From Methylorubrum extorquens (GTDB lineage: Bacteria; Pseudomonadota; Alphaproteobacteria; Rhizobiales; Beijerinckiaceae), in the NCBI RefSeq assembly GCF_024169925.1, contig NZ_JALJXF010000001.1:3602001-3666000 (forward strand): 64,000 bases of DNA, read 5' to 3'. The position numbers and the translations under genes are program-made. Position 1 is the stretch's first letter, and every line of letters begins with the position of its first letter. Positions 40,528 to 48,356 of this stretch are shown here, piece after piece. The notes beneath the pieces are model-generated. The model did no database searches and was not told where the DNA came from. It saw only the letters and a program-made list of their open reading frames with translations.

Positions 40528-40702
40528 TGCCGCTCTCTCCAACCGGAACCTGCGCGGCCTGACCTGGCGCGCAAAGACACAGCGTCCCGGCGGACAAGAG
40601 AGCCGCCGGGGTCATCGTCACCGCTATTTCCAGATTTCGGCCGACGCTCAGCGGCTGAGCGTCGGCTCATGTCTCCCGGCCTCGACCGGGAGCCCTTCGG
40701 GA
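40528..40702 (-). promoter_or_regulatory. Structured leader between sapC-like gene and giant gene
   Basis: This 175-base gap holds three hairpins. They are CCCGG/CCGGG arms at 40,675-40,690, a perfect 13-bp palindrome (GCCGACGCTCAGC and its complement, one base between) at 40,640-40,666, and 8-bp arms CCCGGCGG/CCGCCGGG at 40,586-40,610. None has a clear U-tract on the minus strand. They could be a partial terminator, an RNA processing site or a stabilising 5' structure for the very long transcript. A GGAGAGAG ribosome binding site lies at the end, before ATG 40,527. Confidence 0.55.
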
Positions 40703-41503
40703 TCAGGCGTTGCCCGAGGTCTCGAAGTCGGCCGGAGAAGCCGGGGCGGTCTCGTCCGCCTGCGCAGTCTCGGCCGGGGCACCGATGCGCTCGGCGATCG
40801 GCGCAAGGTTCCGCAGCGAAGCCAGATGCAGGTAGATCAGCTCCATCTCGTCCGCCTGCATGAGCTCGGCGAGTTGCTCGGCCGAAAGAGCCTTCAGGCG
40901 ATCACGGTTGACCACGCTGAAACCGGACAGCGTCGAGCGCTGACCGCTTCGCAGGGTGAACTGCGCCTGCATCGGCTCCAGGAGCCCGAACTCCTGCAGG
41001 CGCTTCACGAACAGTTTCGTGCGCTGGAACTGCACCTGATAGGCCTGGAGGAAGCCCAGGACGTTCTGCAGATATTGTGTCCGCTCGCCGTCGGCGTCGA
41101 ACAGGCGCTCGCCGCGACCCTCATCGTTGCAGCCCGAGAAATCCTCATCGACGCAAAGCGTGAAGGTGGCATCGGCGTCGTTCGCGTTGTCGCTGGAAAA
41201 CACGAACGGGTAGCGGCGCAGGAAGGCCGGGACGTACGAACCGGTCCACGAACCGGATTCGGCCACGTAAAGGTTCTCGTTGTCGCGAATGCCGAGGAGC
41301 GCCACCGGAATGATCTCGTCGGCAGCACCGCCGAACACGATGGCATACTCGGCCGCCGAATTCGGAAACTCAGCGACCATGAGCGGTACTGAATTGACGC
41401 CGCGCGCGAAGTCGAACGACGCACCGGCCTTCACGGACCATGACCCGTGACGCTGCCGGGTGACCGGTACGGCACGCTCGTAGATGAGAAGCTGCTTACT
41501 CAT
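40703..41503 (-). CDS. SapC-family protein
   Basis: 266 residues; ATG at 41,503, TGA at 40,703-40,705. The pattern matches the SapC family: an early P-L-M-V-A-E-F-P block, AEYAIVFGG, PVALLGIRDNENLYV, WTGSYVPAFLRRYPFVF, a LCVDEDF acidic block, YLQNVLGFLQAYQ and the terminal GFSVVNRDRLKALSAEQLAELMQADEM. The family takes its name from a surface-layer locus; its biochemical role is unclear. In alphaproteobacteria such genes often accompany halogenase-like flavoprotein genes, and one lies 4 kb away here. It is the upstream neighbour of the giant gene on the same strand, so co-transcription or functional linkage is likely. The acidic, Ala-rich tail after residue 245 looks disordered. Confidence 0.85.
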   Translation of the reverse strand: MSKQLLIYERAVPVTRQRHGSWSVKAGASFDFARGVNSVPLMVAEFPNSAAEYAIVFGGAADEIIPVALLGIRDNENLYVAESGSWTGSYVPAFLRRYPFVFSSDNANDADATFTLCVDEDFSGCNDEGRGERLFDADGERTQYLQNVLGFLQAYQVQFQRTKLFVKRLQEFGLLEPMQAQFTLRSGQRSTLSGFSVVNRDRLKALSAEQLAELMQADEMELIYLHLASLRNLAPIAERIGAPAETAQADETAPASPADFETSGNA

Positions 41504-42257
41504 TCCGACCCCACATTGCGGCGCTCGTGCGATTCCCGCATCTTCGCCTGCTGCTGCATATCAGTACCGCCCCCCGCTGCGGAGGGATGGTTCCATTTTT
41601 TCGATTGATCCAGCGTCTCAGATGCCGACTTCGCAGGCGCAACCGCGACGGCGTTACCCGAGAGGATCAATCCCGGCCATCCATTCTCGGGTGCACGAGC
41701 CTTGAACGCAATCGCGATCGGGGTTGTCGCGAAAATAGTCATAGGGCTGTACCCGGCTCGACACGGTGACGAAGCTGGGCCTTGCGATCCGATAAACCGG
41801 CACGTCAGTAAAGCGAAGCTTCGCGATCGATAGACCTCATCGCACAGTGCGTATGATATTTGCAGATGATCGACACAAACAGCATCGCTCGAAAATCCGA
41901 CAAACACCAAAATCGAAAATAATTTTTTTAAAATTTGATGCAATTATTTCGATCTGGTGTCGAATCATACATTTTTGCATTATAGGTTATGCAGCCTATA
42001 AAGATAATATACTTTCAAATTGCGGATTTCAGCCGGCCACCCGACGGCAACCGATCCCCCCTGCAATCGTCTGAGCGGTCACTGCTGAGGACATCAGCTC
42101 TTGAAACCTCAACGGGCTACTTTAGCTGTACGCATCCTCGGCGGCGGCATCCGATCGACGGTATTCTGCAAAGACGTGAGCGGCAACTCGCGCTCTGAGT
42201 CGGAATATATTGCAACATCAATCGTAACTCTGTCGATAAACTTCGTCCAAATACGAT
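41504..42257. promoter_or_regulatory. AT-rich divergent intergenic region (sapC-like/giant gene versus AraC-type regulator)
   Basis: About 750 bases without a convincing gene. Bases 41,900-42,020 are strikingly AT-rich against a GC-rich genome. At 41,979-41,984 the minus strand reads TATAAT (perfect -10), about 475 bases upstream of the SapC-family gene. On the plus strand TTGCAT (41,975-41,980) is followed after 16 bases by TATAAA (41,997-42,002), facing the AraC-type gene. Both elements overlap the palindrome TATAGG-N8-CCTATA at 41,981-42,000. This is the layout expected of a shared, regulator-controlled divergent promoter. The rest of the region shows no clear signal. Confidence 0.45.
41981..42000. 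promoter_or_regulatory. Operator-like palindrome TATAGG-N8-CCTATA
   Basis: Perfect 6-bp arms lie 8 bases apart, between the plus-strand -35-like and -10-like hexamers and overlapping the minus-strand TATAAT. The site could bind the adjacent AraC-family regulator or another protein. AraC-type proteins more often use direct repeats, so the partner is uncertain. Confidence 0.35.
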
Positions 42258-43355
42258 GTGATTGCAAAGTTGCCTCTTTTCCGCGCATTTCGGCAAGCGT
42301 TGCCTGAATGGGAAAAGCGCTCCGATTGTTTTTTGGAAGTCGATTGTCCCGTGACCTCTCTCCAGCGGCTGGATTACCTCACGACCGGGCTGCCCCACGA
42401 GACCGCGGCCGAAATCTGGAGAGGCGTCGTCGGCCCCCTATTCGAACCGCGGGCCTTCCATCCCGGCCAGCAAAGCCCGACCGGCTCGGCGAGCGGTGCC
42501 GTCATCGGCGACATCATGGTGGCACGGGTGGTGTTCGGGGCGCAAAGCTATCGCCGCGACCGGGACCTCATCGCCCGCACGCCGGATCACATCCTCTTCC
42601 ATCTCTACAACGTCGGCGGCTTCAACGGCCTCATCAGCGGCCGGCAAACCACGATCTGGTCTTCGCAGGTAGCGATCATCGACCTCGCCCAAGAGGTCGA
42701 CACGCTCGCGGCCTCGTCGGATACAATCGCGCTCATCATCCCGCGGGCCCTGCTGCCGGGGCTCGCCGAAAACCCGCCGCCGCCGCGGCTCGACGCGGGA
42801 CGCAACCGGCTCCTCGCCGCCCATATGATCGCGCTGCGTGAACGCAGCACCCTGATCGAAGAACCGGATGCCGACGAGGTCGTGGCGGAGACGCTCGACT
42901 TCCTGCGCGCGCTGCTCGATCCCTCCCGCGCCGAGGCCATCATCGAGACGCCGACGCTCGCCACCACGCATCTGGCGCTCGCCGAGCAGACGATCCGAAC
43001 CCACCTCGCCTCGCCGGACCTCTCGCCGGAGATGATCGCCCACGAGATCGGCGTCTCGCGCGCGACCCTCTACCGGATGTTCGCCCCCTACGGCGGCATC
43101 ATGCGATCCGTGCAGGAACGGCGGCTCCTGGCGGTCAGGGCCGCCCTCAGCGATCCGTTGGAAACGCGCCGCCTCTCCCGGCTCGCGACCGATTTCGGGT
43201 TTCGCAGCAAGGTTCATTTCAGCCGCAGCTTCCGCGCGCAGTTCGGCATCACCGCGAGCGAGTTCCGGGCCGAGCAGGTGGCCCTCGCCCAGAAGGATGC
43301 GAGGAGCGATCTCGACGTCCTGCACGACCGTTGGCTCCGGCTCGGGAACCGATAG
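42258..43355 (+). CDS. AraC-family transcriptional regulator
   Basis: 365 residues. The chosen start is GTG at 42,258; no strong ribosome binding site is seen and the next in-frame ATG is far inside the protein. Residues about 30-230 form a sensor domain of the AraC-type ligand-binding kind (RTPDHILFHLYNVGGFNGLI, then IIDLAQEVDTLAA). The last roughly 105 residues are the double helix-turn-helix: LSPEMIAHEIGVSRATLYRMF and LSRLATDFGFRSKVHFSRSFRAQFG. It reads away from the SapC-family/giant gene pair across a shared promoter region, so it is the best candidate for their regulator, by position only. The first 40 residues are less GC-biased than the rest, so the true start could be further downstream. 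Confidence 0.85.
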   Translation: MIAKLPLFRAFRQALPEWEKRSDCFLEVDCPVTSLQRLDYLTTGLPHETAAEIWRGVVGPLFEPRAFHPGQQSPTGSASGAVIGDIMVARVVFGAQSYRRDRDLIARTPDHILFHLYNVGGFNGLISGRQTTIWSSQVAIIDLAQEVDTLAASSDTIALIIPRALLPGLAENPPPPRLDAGRNRLLAAHMIALRERSTLIEEPDADEVVAETLDFLRALLDPSRAEAIIETPTLATTHLALAEQTIRTHLASPDLSPEMIAHEIGVSRATLYRMFAPYGGIMRSVQERRLLAVRAALSDPLETRRLSRLATDFGFRSKVHFSRSFRAQFGITASEFRAEQVALAQKDARSDLDVLHDRWLRLGNR

Positions 43356-43451
43356 CGTATTGCCCTGAAGGGGGCTGGCGACACGAGATAATCGGACCGC
43401 GAAAGGTGCTGGTTTCGATGCGGCGTTTGCCGGAGACGCGGAACCGCCGGT

Positions 43452-44384
43452 TCAAGCCGGAGCCCGGCTCCAGGTCTGCCGCCGGGGCGCGGGCAACGGA
43501 TGCACCAAGTCGGCTTCGAGCCCGAACTTCTCGACATAGGCGGTGTTCAGGCCGAGGCATTCCCGGGAGGTGCAGATCTCCCGGTGGGCACATTGGTAGA
43601 AGCCGTTGCGCTCGAACTCCCGCCAGAAATCCGGATCGATGTGCAGTTCGGGCTGGCCGTTGACCAGGGCATTGCCGAGATCGCCGAGCAGGCATTCGGG
43701 GAAGTTCTTCACCTCGACGGCGCGTCCGAGCGCGCGGGCGCGCAGGACCGCCTCGCGCAGATAGGGCAGGACGTCGGCGTGGCGGGCGACGAGTCCCTTC
43801 TCGTCGCGCTCGGACATGGGGAAGTAGACCCAGAACTCCATCTGGGTCAGGCGCCGGAGATGGCCGAGCCGCGCGACGAGATCGGGCAGCAGGCGATAGC
43901 TCCGTTCGGTGACGACGGTGTTGGTGAGGGTCTCGACGCCCTCCATCGCGTCGAGGGTCTCCAAACCGCGTAGCGCCCGCTCGAACGAGCCCGGCACCAG
44001 GGTGAGCGCGTCGTGGCTGGCCGCGTCGCTGCCGGCGATGGAGACGAAGAACTCGTCGACGCCGGCCTCGACCAGCCGGCGGCAGTAGCTCGGCTGGCCG
44101 AGATGCATGCCATGGGTCTGGATGCGGACATGGTCGAAGCCGCTCGCCCGTGCCCGGCGGGCCAGCTCGGGCAGGTCGCGCCGCAGAGTGATCTCGGACC
44201 CGGTCAGGATCAGGCCGGTCCAGCGCCGCTCGCGAGCATTGAGAGCGAGGATCTCCTCGAAATGCGCGTCCGATTCCGGCGCGAGCCGGTCCATCGTGCC
44301 CTCGATCATGCAGTGGACGCATTTGAGGTTGCAGCGAAACTCCATCGTCAGCGAGACGTAGGCGGCGTGGTCGTAGCGTCCCAT
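43452..44384 (-). CDS. Radical SAM protein with auxiliary cysteine cluster
   Basis: 310 residues; start ATG 44,384 (MGRYDHAAYV), 17 bases after the stop of the upstream gene; a GAGGGG block overlaps that stop. The SAM [4Fe-4S] motif C18-x3-C22-x2-C25 (CNLKCVHC) is intact, followed by LILTGSEITLRRDLPEL in the place of the usual GGE-type SAM-binding segment. Near the C-terminus Cys231 (NFPECLLG), Cys265, Cys271 and Cys276 (YQCAHREICTSRECLG) followed by YVEKFG resemble the auxiliary-cluster tail of peptide- and protein-modifying radical SAM enzymes. It is the last gene of the five-gene modifying operon. The reaction and substrate are unknown. A longer upstream open frame exists in this frame but overlaps the preceding gene out of phase, so the start chosen here is the credible one. 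Confidence 0.85.
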   Translation of the reverse strand: MGRYDHAAYVSLTMEFRCNLKCVHCMIEGTMDRLAPESDAHFEEILALNARERRWTGLILTGSEITLRRDLPELARRARASGFDHVRIQTHGMHLGQPSYCRRLVEAGVDEFFVSIAGSDAASHDALTLVPGSFERALRGLETLDAMEGVETLTNTVVTERSYRLLPDLVARLGHLRRLTQMEFWVYFPMSERDEKGLVARHADVLPYLREAVLRARALGRAVEVKNFPECLLGDLGNALVNGQPELHIDPDFWREFERNGFYQCAHREICTSRECLGLNTAYVEKFGLEADLVHPLPAPRRQTWSRAPA

Positions 44385-44401
44385 GGCGTCGTCCCAGCCC
44401 C

Positions 44402-45277
44402 TCAGAGCAGACCGTAATACGCGCTCTTCGTCACCGTCAGCCTGCCGTCGATCAGCGCGTAGTCGATCCCGACATCGAACAGCAGGTGCGACAGGCGCCG
44501 CCGCTCCGAACGTACGAACTCGCGGATCGCGGGCGGATAGGCGAGCCGGTCGAGGAAGGCTATGAGCCCGTCGATGCCGACGCGTGAGAAATAGACGCCG
44601 TCGCACAGGCGCTTGTTGGCCACGACCACGACGCCGCAACGCATCAGTTCGGGCCACAGGATCGCGTCGAGATCGAGGCCGGGCAGATCGAAATGGGCCG
44701 AGCAGGCGGCCTTGGCCGAAATCGCGTCGCGCTCGCGGGCGGCGTCGAAGAAGCTGTAGAGATTGTCGAACACGAGTCCGTCGGCGGTGAGCCCGTAGCT
44801 GAGGCCGGACGAGACGCTGCTGCCGGGATTGCCGACATAGATGTTGAGCCGGTCGAGGCTCCGCTCGCTCCGGGCCAAGGCGTCGTCGAGATCGAGCGAG
44901 AACATGAAGTAGGGCCGCGCACCCGCATAGCGCAGGCCGCAGGGCGCGAACGGCGCCAGGATCGCCAGCACGCGCTCGATCGAGACCGTGCGCTCCAGCC
45001 GGGCATAGTCGTAGAAATAGAACTCCCAGGTCGTGACGCCGCCCCGCAGCTTGGCGCCCCAGACACTGCGGCCGGGCCCGAGGCCGTCGCGCAACGCGTC
45101 GCAGATCGCGAACAGCCGGGGATCCGCCCCCGCGCAGGCCAGCGAGTGCCAGAGCAGGCTCGCCTGCCGCAGGCGTCCCGCCGTCGGCCCGACCGGCTCG
45201 TAGTCCCACAGGCAGTAATCGGCGTAGCGGTCACCCGGCGCGGTCAGTTCCAGACGGGCGGGATCGAGGCCGGTCAT
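44402..45277 (-). CDS. Protein of unknown function related to the C-terminal domain of its neighbour
   Basis: 291 residues; ATG 45,277 overlaps the TGA of the upstream flavoprotein gene (ATGA), which indicates translational coupling. I do not recognise the family. It has no signal peptide or membrane segment. Conserved-looking blocks are WGAKLRGGVTTWEFYFYDY (residues 73-91), YFMFSLDLDD...LDRLNIYVGN (123-150) and the end DGRLTVTKSAYYGLL (277-291). The same three blocks, in the same order and at similar spacing, can be aligned by eye with residues 608-626, 712-738 and 783-797 of the adjacent halogenase-like protein, whose last residues also form a -VTVYSGIAGG end. A shared fold, free-standing here and fused there, is therefore likely. 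The beta-rich alternation could suit a barrel-type enzyme, but no catalytic residues can be named. Confidence 0.75.
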   Translation of the reverse strand: MTGLDPARLELTAPGDRYADYCLWDYEPVGPTAGRLRQASLLWHSLACAGADPRLFAICDALRDGLGPGRSVWGAKLRGGVTTWEFYFYDYARLERTVSIERVLAILAPFAPCGLRYAGARPYFMFSLDLDDALARSERSLDRLNIYVGNPGSSVSSGLSYGLTADGLVFDNLYSFFDAARERDAISAKAACSAHFDLPGLDLDAILWPELMRCGVVVVANKRLCDGVYFSRVGIDGLIAFLDRLAYPPAIREFVRSERRRLSHLLFDVGIDYALIDGRLTVTKSAYYGLL

Positions 45278-47667
45278 CCGCCGGCGATGCCGGAATAGAC
45301 GGTGACGAAAGGCTGGCCATCCCGCCCGACACCACCGGCGACATGCCCCAGTGTCTCCTGAAGCCTGTCTCTCAAGACCATCGCGGCCGCCTCGCGCGGC
45401 ACGCCGAGACTGACGAAGGCTTGGCCGAGCAGCGGCTCCGCATCGGCTACGGTCAGGCCGCAGGCATAGAGGTTGAGGTCGTAGGACAGACGCAGCCCCG
45501 GCTCCTCGCGGGCTTCGAGATAGTGGACCGCGCCGCGCCCCCGCTCCCGCGCCAGCAGCAGGATCGCCTGGGCGGTGTCGCGCGCGGGTGCGCCGGCCGA
45601 ACCCCACTCGCCGGCCATCCGGTTCAGCCGTGCCTCGATCTCCTCAGGCGTGCGCACCCGTGGCCAGTGGTAGAGGGTGACGACGGGCGGATGCGTTGCC
45701 TCGGGCTTCCACTTGTAGGCGCGATGGACCAGCATTGGCTCCGCCCCCGCCGCGTCCACTCCGGTCCAGGCGGCGTCGGTGCGCGACGACCATTCGACGT
45801 AGAGCTTGTAGAGCGCGCCCGACGGGCCGTCCTCGTAGCCGAGATGAAGGATGTCCGCCCCGCCGATCAGGCCGGCGACCTCCGCGCGCTCCCGCTCCGG
45901 CAATCCGAGCCCGGCGGCCAGCCGGTCGAGCGTCGCCTCAGGCGTGAGGCCGAGGCTCGCGCGGTGCAGGCTCATGAGGAAGCGGTCGGTCTGCAATCCT
46001 GCCGGGGACGCCTTCACCGAGCGCTCGTAGCCGAAGGGCTGGCCAAGCCCCGCCACCAGGTCGGCGAGACGGGCGCCCTCCGGCGTCCGGCGCAGGGCCG
46101 CCGGGCCGACCGGCGCCGACGCGATGCGGACCGAAGGCCCGGCAACGGGCGCCTGGCCGTGCAACGCGTCCATCAGACGGACATGCGGGGCCATGGCCTC
46201 GGCGATCTGGTTCGACTGTGCACGGATGCTGGCGAGCAGTCGGGCGATCTCGCGGCCGTCGGCGACATCGACCGGAGCGAAGGGCCGACGCGGCAGAAAA
46301 TCGGCGCCGGAGAATAGCAGATAATGGTCGCCCTCGCTGAACGGCGCCTCCTCGCTCAAGGCGACATGCCCGGCCAACTCATAGAGGTCGAGGCGGTCGG
46401 CGAGCCGGTCGGGGATCGTCACCGCGCGGGCCGCCGCCCAGAACGGTTCCGACCGGCGGCCGAGAACGTAATGCGCGGCCACCGCCTCGGCCGCATCGTC
46501 GTGGAAGCGGTTCAGGCGCGCGGCATAGGCGCGGCGCAGCACGTCACCGCCCTCCCCCTGCTGCGGCAGGTAGGCGAGGAAGGTTTCGAGTCCGGCCAGG
46601 ACGAGATCGAGATCGAAGCCGAGGAGCGGCTCGACCGCTTCGGCCGCCGCGCCGATGGCGACGACGTTGCGCTGCCACGGCGAGGCGCGGCGACCGTGCC
46701 GCAGTTCCGCATCGACGATGCCTGCCTCCCCGTCGAAGGCGCGTCGTAAGGTGGCCGCCGCCGCATCCGGCGGGGTGGTCCGGCTGTCGTAGACGAAGAG
46801 GTGCTCCGTGCGGTCGGCCAGCGGCAGCGACGCCGTCCATCCCTCCGCCCGGCCGCGATAGGCGGTGAAGGGCGGCACCTCGGGCGATCGCGGCAGGGAC
46901 AGGCGAGCGACGCGGTCTCCGGGGCCGCTGCCCGCGACCCAGGCCTCGCCGAGCCCGGTGCCGATGAGCTGCGCGGCGGCACCGGTACAATCGAGGAAGA
47001 TGTCGCCCTCGACCTTCCGCCCTCCGTCGAGAACGAGGGCCCCGACATCGCCGTACAGGTCGCGCTCGATCTCGCGGACCCGCCCGGCCACCCCGCGTAC
47101 GCCTTCGGAGAGGGCCAAGTCGCGCAGGAAACGGACGAGGGCGGTCCGGTCGAGGTGATAGCCGTAATCGCCGGATTCGGTGAGCGAGGACCGGTCCGCT
47201 TGCGAGCGGGGCCCGCGCCCTGCGGCCGCCATCAGCGCCTGGGGCGCGTAATCGGCGTAGCTCCCGGCCTCGTCCTCGGTGCCCTCGTCGGTGCTCTCTT
47301 GGCGAAGCTTCATCCAGTAGTGAAATAGGTCGCGGCCGGCGATCCGCGGGCCGCAGGCACCGAAGGGATGCCAGTGGCCCTGACCCTCGGCGAACCAGTC
47401 GTCGTAGCGGCTGGCAAGTCGATAGGTCGCCGCACAGCGACGCATGAAGATCGCCTCGTCGATCCCGAAACCGGTGAGGAAGCGGGTGAAGGCCGGGCGC
47501 GTCGCCAGGGCGGCGGAGGCGCCTGCGGCCGGGGCCGACCCGACGAGGGTGACCGTCCAGCCGGCCCGGCGCAGGACGCGCTTCAGATAGAGCGCGGCCA
47601 TCCAGCCGGCGGGGCCGCCGCCGGCGACGACCAAGCGCGGAGGCGCGGAGCGTTCGGACCTGAACAT
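45274..47667 (-). CDS. Halogenase-like flavoprotein with extra C-terminal domain
   Basis: 797 residues; ATG 47,667 with CGGAG about 12 bases upstream. Residues 10-510 follow the flavin-dependent tryptophan halogenase family: FAD-binding VVAGGGPAGW (14-22), GHWHPFG (97-103), GYHLDRTALVRFLRDLA (169-185), IFLDCTGAAAQLIG (223-236) and WQRNVVAIGAAAEAVEPL (331-348). The key residues have changed. The catalytic Lys position (Lys79 of PrnA, in IKFxNW) is Arg87 (SRYDDW). The catalytic Glu of EPLES (Glu346 of PrnA) is Leu349 (EPLLG). The WxWxIP signature is WTASLP (277-282). It may therefore be an oxidase or a non-catalytic flavoprotein. Residues about 525-797 are an added domain resembling the next gene. 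The family is normally about 500-540 residues long. Confidence 0.85.
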   Translation of the reverse strand: MFRSERSAPPRLVVAGGGPAGWMAALYLKRVLRRAGWTVTLVGSAPAAGASAALATRPAFTRFLTGFGIDEAIFMRRCAATYRLASRYDDWFAEGQGHWHPFGACGPRIAGRDLFHYWMKLRQESTDEGTEDEAGSYADYAPQALMAAAGRGPRSQADRSSLTESGDYGYHLDRTALVRFLRDLALSEGVRGVAGRVREIERDLYGDVGALVLDGGRKVEGDIFLDCTGAAAQLIGTGLGEAWVAGSGPGDRVARLSLPRSPEVPPFTAYRGRAEGWTASLPLADRTEHLFVYDSRTTPPDAAAATLRRAFDGEAGIVDAELRHGRRASPWQRNVVAIGAAAEAVEPLLGFDLDLVLAGLETFLAYLPQQGEGGDVLRRAYAARLNRFHDDAAEAVAAHYVLGRRSEPFWAAARAVTIPDRLADRLDLYELAGHVALSEEAPFSEGDHYLLFSGADFLPRRPFAPVDVADGREIARLLASIRAQSNQIAEAMAPHVRLMDALHGQAPVAGPSVRIASAPVGPAALRRTPEGARLADLVAGLGQPFGYERSVKASPAGLQTDRFLMSLHRASLGLTPEATLDRLAAGLGLPERERAEVAGLIGGADILHLGYEDGPSGALYKLYVEWSSRTDAAWTGVDAAGAEPMLVHRAYKWKPEATHPPVVTLYHWPRVRTPEEIEARLNRMAGEWGSAGAPARDTAQAILLLARERGRGAVHYLEAREEPGLRLSYDLNLYACGLTVADAEPLLGQAFVSLGVPREAAAMVLRDRLQETLGHVAGGVGRDGQPFVTVYSGIAGG

Positions 47668-47696
47668 CGAGTTGTCGGCTCCGCGAGCGTCGCCCC

Positions 47697-48356
47697 TCAC
47701 GCCGTCGGCGTCGGGACGGCCGTGAGGGTGGCGTGGAGAGTGGATTGGATTTCGGACTGAATGGCGGCGAGGTGCCCGGCGAGCGTGCCGGCGCCGAGGA
47801 TCTGGTCGGCCGACGGCCGGACCCGATCGTGCTGCAACGCGTAGGTCGGGTGCAGCAAGGCGTCGTAGCGGCCGAGATAGGCGTCGAGCGCTTCGAGAAG
47901 TCCGGGGGCCGCCGAGGGGTCGCGCTTTGACTCCCCGGTGAAGCTGAGCAGCTTGCGTGCCAGCGCGACGTCCAGGGGCAGGTCGAGCCAGACCAGATGG
48001 TCGATCTGCGCACCCGTGCCGGGATGGGCCCGGCCGAGCAGGGTGTCGAGAACGATCACGGGCCGCGCCGCGCGTCGCGAGAGGCGCAGCGTGCCGCCGC
48101 GCTCCCGGTCCGGCACCGGCTCGCCGCGCCGCAGCCGGGCCAGATCCTCGGTGAGCCCCGGCACAGGCACCGCGTCGAGGGGTGCGCCGCCCGCGAGCCA
48201 CGCCGCCACCCGCTCCGGCGGCCAGCCGGTGATTTCCTCGTAGGCGTCGTAGGCGAGCACGGGCGCGCCGCCGAAGCACTCCGACAGGGCGCGGGACAGG
48301 GTGGTCTTGCCGCTGCCCGGCGGTCCGCTGACGGCGAGGACGAAGGGCGCGCTCAC
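47697..48356 (-). CDS. P-loop NTPase / small-molecule kinase-like protein
   Basis: 219 residues; GTG at 48,356 overlaps the TGA of the upstream methyltransferase gene (GTGA). Walker A GPPGSGKT is at residues 11-18, followed by TLSRAL. A DAYEEITGWPPERVAAWL segment and VIVLDTLLGRAHPGTGAQIDHLVWLDLPLDVALARKLL follow, typical of uridine-kinase/AAA-type phosphotransferases (LxLPLDVALARR is the usual LID-proximal block). There is no signal peptide or membrane segment, so it is cytoplasmic. Within the operon it could phosphorylate a pathway intermediate or be an ATP-dependent partner of the flavoprotein. The substrate is not visible. Confidence 0.8.
   Translation of the reverse strand: MSAPFVLAVSGPPGSGKTTLSRALSECFGGAPVLAYDAYEEITGWPPERVAAWLAGGAPLDAVPVPGLTEDLARLRRGEPVPDRERGGTLRLSRRAARPVIVLDTLLGRAHPGTGAQIDHLVWLDLPLDVALARKLLSFTGESKRDPSAAPGLLEALDAYLGRYDALLHPTYALQHDRVRPSADQILGAGTLAGHLAAIQSEIQSTLHATLTAVPTPTA

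Larger units (their letters stand above)
17130..39290 (-). repeat. Beta-helix / haemagglutinin-like repeat region of the giant protein
   Basis: About 7,400 residues of short beta-strand repeats of the type VxVSAxxxATIxAxV...AAxxxGGG..GVxxA.N.I...T.A.I. The composition is rich in Ala, Ser, Thr, Val and Gly with almost no Cys, as in filamentous-haemagglutinin-like and other parallel beta-helix proteins. From about 28,050 down to 22,400 the pattern is organised in a higher-order unit of about 770-830 bases, marked by a recurring NxIGxW or related block. The region from 29.8 to 37.6 kb has a different marker, AFNxxGxxxxN, at about 29,868, 31,060, 33,160, 34,757, 35,818 and 37,516. Confidence 0.8.

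Noticed and set aside
391-39936. Long plus-strand open frames (for example 391-3,855, 4,039-9,795, 13,762-17,379, 20,665-24,450, 29,095-32,655, 34,345-39,936)
   Set aside because: They are antisense to the continuous minus-strand giant gene. The repetitive GC-rich sequence keeps stops out of the opposite strand; the products are low-complexity and match no family.
41500-41943. 147-codon minus-strand frame ending at the start of the SapC-family gene (ATGA overlap)
   Set aside because: It starts with TTG in AT-rich DNA without a ribosome binding site and its product has no recognisable domain; it may still be a leader frame.
43452-45209. 585-codon frame covering the radical SAM gene and the region upstream
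   Set aside because: The upstream part is out of phase with the 291-residue gene and reads as Arg/Pro-rich noise; the domain starts at 44,384.
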